A DNA stretch of 64,000 bases, taken from Actinomadura fibrosa. Lineage in GTDB: Bacteria; Actinomycetota; Actinomycetes; Streptosporangiales; Streptosporangiaceae. The stretch spans positions 27,274 to 91,273 of the forward strand of contig NZ_CAACUY010000016.1 in NCBI RefSeq assembly GCF_900659615.1, written 5' to 3'. Shown here piece after piece: positions 58,459 through 64,000 of this stretch (position 1 is its first letter; every line of letters starts with the position of its first letter). A program made the translations under genes and the position numbers. The notes under the pieces are model-generated. The model ran no database searches. It worked only from the letters and a program-made list of their open reading frames with translations, and had not been told where the DNA came from.

Positions 58459-59327
58459 TGAAACGGGCGCCACTACGACACCGCTATTGGGATCGCCTCG
58501 CCGGCCCGAAGCCGGTTCCGTCGCCCGTTGACTCGCGGCACCCCACCCCGGGCCGGTATGGACTGTGGACCCGGTATTGGACCTCACTGCTGGGCGTTGA
58601 TCTACCGTCGACCGCCGTGCGCCCCCGGGTCAGCGAGACGAAGGAAAGCGACCGGAGGATCCTCTTCGATGTACAGGACAAGAGAAGAGCCGAATGGTCC
58701 ATCAGAACGTCCAGTGTGAGTCAGGGCGTCGGTGCCAGGGTCGGCGTTCGCCGCAGCGCTGCTACGACATCGATCGGCTCCATGAATCAGGCGTTTGCGC
58801 CCCACGCTCGCCGCAGAGCACTCACCATGGCCTTCGCCGTCGCGACTCCCTTGATAGTGGCAGCGGTGACGGTTCTTGCGGCACAACTCACGCTGCGAAG
58901 TGATCCCGCGGCCGCCCCTCCCGCGCGGTACAGCCGCGTATCCTCCACTCCTCCCGACGTAGGGAACGCGCCACCTGAACTATCGACCCGCTACGAAGGG
59001 GTCGGCGTCTTCTCGAACGGAGGCGTGGATCTTGACTCGCTTCCTCCACGCCCGAGCTCAGAAGGTCCCGATATGTCGATATCCCTCGGCTCTCGGACCT
59101 TCTCTGCGAGGCTTTGGGCGGACTGGAGGAGGCTGGCCCCGCCCGAAGAAGGGGAGTGCAACCTGATGCTGCGAGCTGAGCCCCTCACTCAGCACGACAG
59201 AGGCCGGTTCGCTTTTGGGAGCGCAGCGTGCGTCAGGACCGATGAGAGGCGAACCGCCTACATCGGCAACATGGACATCGTCGCCGGAACCGGCATCATG
59301 CACGTGATCGTCTGGAATAACGCCTGA
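58458..59327 (+). CDS. Single-pass membrane protein with exported C-terminal domain, unknown
   Basis: 289 residues from the ATG at 58458 overlapping the previous stop. The cytosolic N-terminus has two related short motifs, RHRYWDRLAG and TRYWTSLLGVDLP, then a charged linker. A helix at about 128-148 (RRALTMAFAVATPLIVAAVT) crosses the membrane, leaving about 140 exported residues with GVGVFSNGGVDLDSLPPRPS, SISLGSRTFSARLWADWRRL and a cysteine pair (ECNLM... and AACVRTD). No enzymatic signature. The [RW]YW..LLG motif recurs, from memory, at the N-termini of other actinobacterial proteins, which suggests a docking element. Confidence 0.6.
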   Translation: MKRAPLRHRYWDRLAGPKPVPSPVDSRHPTPGRYGLWTRYWTSLLGVDLPSTAVRPRVSETKESDRRILFDVQDKRRAEWSIRTSSVSQGVGARVGVRRSAATTSIGSMNQAFAPHARRRALTMAFAVATPLIVAAVTVLAAQLTLRSDPAAAPPARYSRVSSTPPDVGNAPPELSTRYEGVGVFSNGGVDLDSLPPRPSSEGPDMSISLGSRTFSARLWADWRRLAPPEEGECNLMLRAEPLTQHDRGRFAFGSAACVRTDERRTAYIGNMDIVAGTGIMHVIVWNNA

Positions 59328-59477
59328 TGACAGCGATCCGCGGTACGCGGCGTCAGGTCGTCGTTCGACGGCGGCCGTCGCCGGGTCACGAGGCTTCGCC
59401 GCCGTCGACGCCGCGACCGACTCGATGACCGTGCGTCCAGGCAGTGGACGACGGGCGTCACCCGGATCGCGACTCCG

Positions 59478-59560
59478 CTAGCTGTACTCGGTCATGCTCT
59501 TGGTGACGGTCGGGTGATGGGGGGCTGGCCGCCGAGGGCGGTGTGGACTTTTGACGCCGA
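59478..59560 (-). pseudogene. Remnant of an IS481-like transposase C-terminus
   Basis: The minus strand reads KVHTALGGQPPITRP in one frame and, after a shift in a C-run, TVTKSMTEYS followed by a stop. The HTALGGQPPI..R...YS ending resembles the last residues of IS481/IS3-type integrase-core transposases. The upstream part of the gene and both terminal repeats are missing. The remainder of the 59328-59738 gap holds nothing recognisable. Confidence 0.35.
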
Positions 59561-59738
59561 GGTGGCTTGTTCGACCGGCGGCACCGGTCGGTGCTGCGCA
59601 CTTAGCACGGGGGATCCTCCCGGGCCAGGGCCTGACGTGACCTGTCCTGGAACGGACACACCGGCACATCTGTCATCCGCGCGGTCCCGGGCGACGAATC
59701 CAGGCCGTCCGATGTGTCCGCTCGACTGCGAGGAAACC

Positions 59739-61337
59739 ATGCGAACATCGCCGCTTCGTTCCTCTCTTCCGGCCCTGGTCCTGACGCTGGGCGTGCTGCT
59801 CGCGGGGGCGCTGCCGGTCGCCGCACCGGCACGTGCGTCGGCGCCGGACCCCGGCGGTCGCGTGCTGCTGGAACCGGCTCCCGGCGTGGGAGAGCGGGCC
59901 GCCCGGTCGACGCCGGCGATGCTCGCGGCCCTCCAGCGGGACCTGAGACTGACGCGCGCTCAGGCGATCACCCGGCTCGGCCGCCAGCACGCCGCCGACG
60001 GTGTCGACGCGCGGGCCAGGCGTGCGGCGGGCCGGTACCTCGCGGGCTCGTGGCTGAACCAGGACGGCTCGGCGCTGATGGTCGCCGTCACCGACCCCAA
60101 GGCCATGGCCGCCGTGCGTGCCGCGGGTGCCAACCCCACCCTCGTCGCCCACCGTCGCGGTGAGTTGGAGACGGCCCGCCTGAAGCTGCAGGCCCACGCC
60201 GGCAAGGTGCCCGGCACCGCCGCCGTGCACGGCTGGCACATCGACCCGGCACGCAACCGGCTCGTGGTCGCGTTCGCCAAGGGCGCGCAGCGGGCCGCCG
60301 CCCGATGGGTCGCCGGCGCCGGTGTCGCCGCCGGCCTGGTCGCCTACGAGCAGAGCGCCGGACCGCAGAAGGCGACCGCCGACGTGCTAGGCGGCGACGG
60401 CTACAGCAACCGCGTGAACGGACGCGCGTGCACCGCCGGCTTCGGCGTCCGCCCGCTCGCCGTCGCCGACGTGCTCGGCACCAACGGCTTCGTCACCGCG
60501 GGCCACTGCCTCGACCGCGGCAACTTCGTCGACCTGAACGGCCTCCTCGGCCAGGGAGCCGGACGCGCCACCCAGTCGTCCTTCCCGCTGCCGCCTCCCG
60601 TCACGCCCAGCACGCGGACCTTCGACCGCGCGTTCGTCCAGTTCAATCCCGGCCTCGGCAACCAGGCGCTGCCGCTGGTGCGATCCGACGCCGGAACCGT
60701 TCCCGTCCTGGGGTCCAAGGCGGCCAGGGTCGGCGACGTCGTCTGCTCCTTCGGCGCCACCAGCGGGTACCGCTGCGGACCGGTGGTCAGCACCAACGAG
60801 AACCTGCTCGTGGAGTTCCGCGACGAGATCCGCGATCTCGGACAGGTGACCGTCCTCGGTCTCAACCAGGCACGGTTCTGCTCCAGCGGCGGCGACTCCG
60901 GCGGCCCGGTCATCACCCCGGGCACCGGCCAGGCACAGGGCACCGTCGTGTCCACCACCTGCACCGGTGTCGGCGCCACCACCACCTACCAGCCCATCAA
61001 CACGACCCAGCTCGGCCTCAACGTACGGCTGCTGACGCCCGGCTCGGCCCCCGCGTCCCCGCCGCCGGTGATCACCGCCTTCTTCTGCGAGTCCTACGGC
61101 GACTATGAGTACGCCTCGTACTCCTGCGAGCTCTACTGGGACGGCGGTACCGAGCCCGACCAGGTCCAGGTCAGCTCCAACGGGTCACAGGCCAAGCGCG
61201 TCAACGACTTCGACGGCCACTACGTCTTCCTGTCCGGCAAGTGCATCACCTACCAGGACACCTACGTCTCGGTGTCGGTCTTCGACGACCTCGGGCGCCG
61301 CGCCGACGGCTACCAGAGTTCCTTCTGCCCACGCTGA
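59739..61337 (+). CDS. Secreted S1-family serine protease with pro-domain and C-terminal beta-domain
   Basis: 532 residues from the ATG at 59739 (GAGGA five bases upstream). Signal peptide SSLPALVLTLGVLLAGALPV (cleavage near ARA-SA). Residues 50-205 look like the alpha-lytic protease pro-domain (MLAALQRDLRLTRAQAITRL, YLAGSWLNQDGSALMVAVTD). The catalytic domain has His256 in FVTAGHCLD, Asp296 in TFDRAFVQFN and Ser387 in SSGGDSGGPVI, all in the streptogrisin/alpha-lytic order. Residues 420-532 form an extra cysteine-rich beta-domain (FFCESYGDYEYASYSCELYW). Exported protease, probably self-processed. Confidence 0.9.
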   Translation: MRTSPLRSSLPALVLTLGVLLAGALPVAAPARASAPDPGGRVLLEPAPGVGERAARSTPAMLAALQRDLRLTRAQAITRLGRQHAADGVDARARRAAGRYLAGSWLNQDGSALMVAVTDPKAMAAVRAAGANPTLVAHRRGELETARLKLQAHAGKVPGTAAVHGWHIDPARNRLVVAFAKGAQRAAARWVAGAGVAAGLVAYEQSAGPQKATADVLGGDGYSNRVNGRACTAGFGVRPLAVADVLGTNGFVTAGHCLDRGNFVDLNGLLGQGAGRATQSSFPLPPPVTPSTRTFDRAFVQFNPGLGNQALPLVRSDAGTVPVLGSKAARVGDVVCSFGATSGYRCGPVVSTNENLLVEFRDEIRDLGQVTVLGLNQARFCSSGGDSGGPVITPGTGQAQGTVVSTTCTGVGATTTYQPINTTQLGLNVRLLTPGSAPASPPPVITAFFCESYGDYEYASYSCELYWDGGTEPDQVQVSSNGSQAKRVNDFDGHYVFLSGKCITYQDTYVSVSVFDDLGRRADGYQSSFCPR

Positions 61338-61515
61338 CACAGTCATGCGCCGAGCGCAGGCGAGCCGGTCGAGCCGAGCCCGCCGGTCGGATCCGAGCAC
61401 GGTCCACCAGCTACTGCTTGTCCGACGCCGCACCCAGCGGCGCCGGACCAGTTGCTCAGCGGACTCGCTCTCGGGGCACGCGACGGCAGGCGCTCGCGCC
61501 GACGATTCCGGACGT

Positions 61516-62760
61516 CTACCTCTTGCTGTGCAGCAGGGTGGTGGTGAGGGAGTTCAGTTCGTCCGCGCCGTCGGGGCCGACCACGACGGTGCCGCCGAGG
61601 TTGGCCAGGCGGCCGTTGATGACGCAGTTCGGCTCGAAGGCGAACGCCATGCCGGGGACCAGCGGCAGATCACTGCCGATGGTGGGCACCTCGCCGATCA
61701 GGCCGTACTCCGCCGCCTCCGGCAGGTTGCGCATGCCGCTGCCGAATCCGCAGACGGTGCCGTACGGGTCGAGGCCGTGCACGAGCGGGTGCACGTTCCA
61801 GCCGCCCGCCGCCTCCATGGGCTCCTTCATCGCCTCGACGACCTGGCCGAAGGTGTTGCCCGGCCGCAGCGCCTTCAGGCCCGCCTCGTAGGAGGCGCGG
61901 GCGACCTCGGCGGCCTGCTCCACGTCGGGATGCACGTCGCCGACGGCGATCGCGACCTGGTGCTGGGACTCGCGCATGCCGTACGAGCAGAACACCTCGG
62001 CCAGGATGACGTCGCCGTCCTGGACGACGCGCGGCGCCTGCGGCCGGTAGGACCACGCCGGCGGCCCCCAGCAGGCATAGCCCGGCCCGGACTGGATCAG
62101 CATGCCCGGCGCCGCCGCTCCGAGCCGGAACCCGGCGGCCATCCCGGCGGCGTAGACGTCGGCCTCGGTCACGCCCGGCCGCGCCTCGTCCAGCATCGCC
62201 CGCGCCATCGCCTCGCCGATGCCCGCGGAGTGCCGCAGCACGGCCAGTTCCTCGCCGGACTGGGCGAGGGTGCGCAGCAGGAAGCTCAGCCACACCGGCT
62301 TGAACGTCGCCTGCGGGAGCTGCTCCAGGACGCTCGACCACAGCCCGTACGGCATGATCGGGTTGAAGTGGAACGGCGGGTACGGCTCCAGGCCGATCAC
62401 GCCGATCGCGGCGCGCTCCAGGCCGTGCTCCTTCAGCACCTCGACCACGCCGGGCGCGTGCTTGGCGACCCGCATGTTCCGCGGCTCCGTCCAGCACGCC
62501 TCGCCGCGCCGCCGCGCCTCGACGTGGTCGGCGATGTGCATCGGCGACCAGACGAGCGAGATCGGGTCGGCGTCCCGGGGGAAGACCACGATCGCGCCTG
62601 GCCGCTCGTTGGTGAAGTACACGTCCGGCGCGAACGGGGCGGGTCCGCTGGACTCGTGCTCGCCGTACACAACGAGCGCGTCGACCTGCTCGGCGTCCAT
62701 CAGCTCGCGCGCCAGCGCCCATCGCCGGTCCCGCTCGGTCAGGGAGTAGGTGGGGATCAT
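61516..62760 (-). CDS. M24-fold protein (creatinase/Xaa-Pro peptidase type) lacking the metal ligands
   Basis: 414 residues from the ATG at 62760 (AAGGAGG five bases upstream). N-terminal domain RRWALARELMDAEQVDALVV and the pita-bread domain from about residue 170: GEEIAVLR-type helix (SGEELAVLRHSAGIGEAMAR), EADVYAAGMAAGFR, then GDVILAEVFCSYGMRESQHQ where peptidases have D-x10-D. It keeps a His in PLVHGLDPYG and a Glu in AFEPNC, but the last ligand Glu reads LGGTVVVG. With three of five ligands changed it should not be a metallopeptidase. Creatine amidinohydrolase is a known metal-free member. Cytosolic; substrate unknown. Confidence 0.8.
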   Translation of the reverse strand: MIPTYSLTERDRRWALARELMDAEQVDALVVYGEHESSGPAPFAPDVYFTNERPGAIVVFPRDADPISLVWSPMHIADHVEARRRGEACWTEPRNMRVAKHAPGVVEVLKEHGLERAAIGVIGLEPYPPFHFNPIMPYGLWSSVLEQLPQATFKPVWLSFLLRTLAQSGEELAVLRHSAGIGEAMARAMLDEARPGVTEADVYAAGMAAGFRLGAAAPGMLIQSGPGYACWGPPAWSYRPQAPRVVQDGDVILAEVFCSYGMRESQHQVAIAVGDVHPDVEQAAEVARASYEAGLKALRPGNTFGQVVEAMKEPMEAAGGWNVHPLVHGLDPYGTVCGFGSGMRNLPEAAEYGLIGEVPTIGSDLPLVPGMAFAFEPNCVINGRLANLGGTVVVGPDGADELNSLTTTLLHSKR

Positions 62761-62854
62761 CGTGGCCTCCTTCGTCGTCACCCGTCCGACGGTAGGAAGC
62801 GGCGTGAGCAGAGGAATCGGTCATCTGACTGGGTCGGATACCAGCAGGTCTAGG

Positions 62855-62860
62855 TATGTT
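62855..62860 (+). promoter_or_regulatory. -10 box of the leaderless regulator gene
   Basis: TATGTT seven bases before the ATG at 62868, with no ribosome site. This fits a leaderless transcript. Confidence 0.45.
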
Positions 62861-62867
62861 GATCCCC

Positions 62868-64000
62868 ATGCTCTACGGGCGGGCCGCGGAACAGGCCACG
62901 ATCGAGAGGCTGGTGGCCGCCGCCCGGGACGGGCAGAGCGCGTCGCTGGTCGTGTCCGGCCCGGCCGGAATCGGCAAGTCCGCGCTGCTCGAACACGCGG
63001 CGGCGGCCGCGGACGGGCTGCGCGTGATCCGCGCCCAGGGGGTGGAGTTCGAGGCCGAGCTGCCCTTCGCCGGCCTGCACCTGCTGCTCGCGCCCGTCCT
63101 CGACCGGATCGGCCGGTTGCCGGAACCGCAGGCCCGCGCGCTGGCCGGCGCGTTCGGCCTCGCCGCCGAGGCGCCGAGCGACCGGTTCCAGGTCGGGCTG
63201 GCGGTGCTGTCGCTGCTGGCCGAGCTGGCGGAGGACGGTCCGGTGCTGTGCCTGGCGGACGACGCCCAGTGGTTCGACCGCGCCTCCGTCCAGGCGCTGA
63301 CCTTCGCGGCGAGGCGGCTGCACCGGGAGGGGGTGCTGCTGCTGTTCGGGGTCAGGGACGGCGGTGTCGCGCCGGAGCCCGCCGGGCTGCCCGCCCTGCG
63401 CCTGTGCGGGCTGGACGGGGACGCCGCCGGGGCGCTGCTCGACGCCGGCGCGCCGGGCCTGGCGTCCCGGGTGCGGGCGCGCGTCCTCGCCGAGACCGAG
63501 GGCAACCCGCTCGCCCTGATCGAGCTTCCGCGCGCGCTCACCGCCGAGCAGCGGGCCGGGGAGATCCTGCCGCTGTCCTACAACTTCGGCGCGCTGCCGC
63601 TGACCGATCGGGTGCGGACCGCCTTCGGCGCGCAGGCGTCGCGGCTCGGTGAACCGGCGGCGACGCTGCTGCTGGTCGCGGCGTGCGAGGAGACCGGTGA
63701 GCTCGACGTCGTGCTGCGCGCCGCGCAGTCGCTCGGCGCCGGTCCTGCGGCGCTGGAGGAGGCCGAACGGTCCGGGCTGCTGGTGGCGTCCGGTGCGCTG
63801 CTGGCGTTCCGGCATCCGCTGGCGCGGGCCGCCGTCCTGCAGGGCAGCCCGCTGGTCCGCCGGCTCGCCGCGCACGGCGCGCTGGCCGGCGCGCTGGCCG
63901 TCTCCGCCCGGCCCGACGCCGGCGACCGGGTGGCGTGGCATCGCGCCCCGGCGGCCACCGCCCCGGCCACTTCCCCCAACGAATCCTCCGCCTCGATGAC
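62868..64000 (+). CDS. LuxR/LAL-type ATPase regulator, cut by the window edge
   Basis: 377 codons visible from the ATG at 62868, without a stop. It opens MLYGRAAEQATIERLVAAAR, the standard start of LAL regulators. Walker A GPAGIGKSALLEHAAA, Walker B VLCLADDAQWFDRASVQAL and the sensor region AETEGNPLALIELPRAL show an AAA+/STAND ATPase module. The LuxR HTH is expected several hundred residues beyond the window. Such proteins of about 900 residues activate secondary-metabolite or catabolic genes. It is divergent from the M24-fold gene. Confidence 0.85.
   Translation, partial: MLYGRAAEQATIERLVAAARDGQSASLVVSGPAGIGKSALLEHAAAAADGLRVIRAQGVEFEAELPFAGLHLLLAPVLDRIGRLPEPQARALAGAFGLAAEAPSDRFQVGLAVLSLLAELAEDGPVLCLADDAQWFDRASVQALTFAARRLHREGVLLLFGVRDGGVAPEPAGLPALRLCGLDGDAAGALLDAGAPGLASRVRARVLAETEGNPLALIELPRALTAEQRAGEILPLSYNFGALPLTDRVRTAFGAQASRLGEPAATLLLVAACEETGELDVVLRAAQSLGAGPAALEEAERSGLLVASGALLAFRHPLARAAVLQGSPLVRRLAAHGALAGALAVSARPDAGDRVAWHRAPAATAPATSPNESSASM

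Overview
The window is very GC-rich DNA with codon use strongly biased to G/C in third positions. It carries many GTG starts, overlapping ATGA/GTGA gene junctions and regulator families typical of filamentous Actinobacteria (TetR, IclR, PucR, MmyB-type HTH, PF04672-type methyltransferases, a P450). The most economical reading is a chromosomal segment of a Streptosporangiales-type actinomycete, perhaps Actinomadura or a relative; genus is inference. I saw no rRNA, tRNA, CRISPR array, intact transposon or prophage. Both window edges cut a gene: a RidA-family protein on the left and a large ATPase regulator of LuxR/LAL type on the right.

Layout. 0-12.5 kb is mixed housekeeping and accessory: an HTH regulator divergent from an aldo/keto reductase plus a small monooxygenase; a secreted amidase; an MFS exporter and divergent leaderless TetR gene sharing a clear operator; a methyltransferase and divergent P450; a ParB-like protein; and about 1 kb with no supportable gene. 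12.5-17.5 kb is a tight four-gene cassette of membrane and secreted proteins that I cannot name: a Pro-rich single-pass protein, a degenerate PrsW-like multipass protein, a GYP-rich membrane protein and an 858-residue anchored secreted protein. It is the best candidate for an undescribed system. A secreted lipase (17.5-19.0 kb) converges on it.

19.1-40.8 kb looks like one catabolic island. On the minus strand, a Tat-exported PQQ dehydrogenase with a copper-less cupredoxin tail is followed by pqqA-B-C-D-E. Two extra genes are welded on with overlapping stops and starts: a type II dehydroquinase and an FMN/4Fe-4S/FAD oxidoreductase. A secreted ThuA-like protein is divergent. Next comes a seven-gene minus-strand operon: aldehyde dehydrogenase, zinc alcohol dehydrogenase, TPP enzyme and a branched-chain-type ABC importer whose LivM and LivG are fused. 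Divergent from it are an IclR regulator, a class III CoA-transferase and a citryl-CoA lyase-like protein. Short related operator-like motifs recur in front of the ThuA gene, the PQQ dehydrogenase and the IclR/aldehyde dehydrogenase promoters, suggesting common control.

40.8-46.0 kb holds a beta-propeller/phosphoesterase protein and an ABC exporter whose ATPase gene is frameshifted by an exact 25-bp tandem duplication. 46.1-52.9 kb is a probable PucR regulon: asparaginase and NCS1 permease in one direction, the leaderless PucR gene in the other, then an operon of a DUF1989 protein, an Old Yellow Enzyme and a PuuE-like deacetylase. Nearly identical 14-bp palindromes precede both operons. 53-64 kb contains a broken gene, a membrane-anchored methyltransferase, a secreted alpha/beta-hydrolase, small membrane proteins of unknown function, an IS481-like remnant, a secreted S1 protease, an M24-fold protein lacking the metal ligands, and the start of the large regulator.
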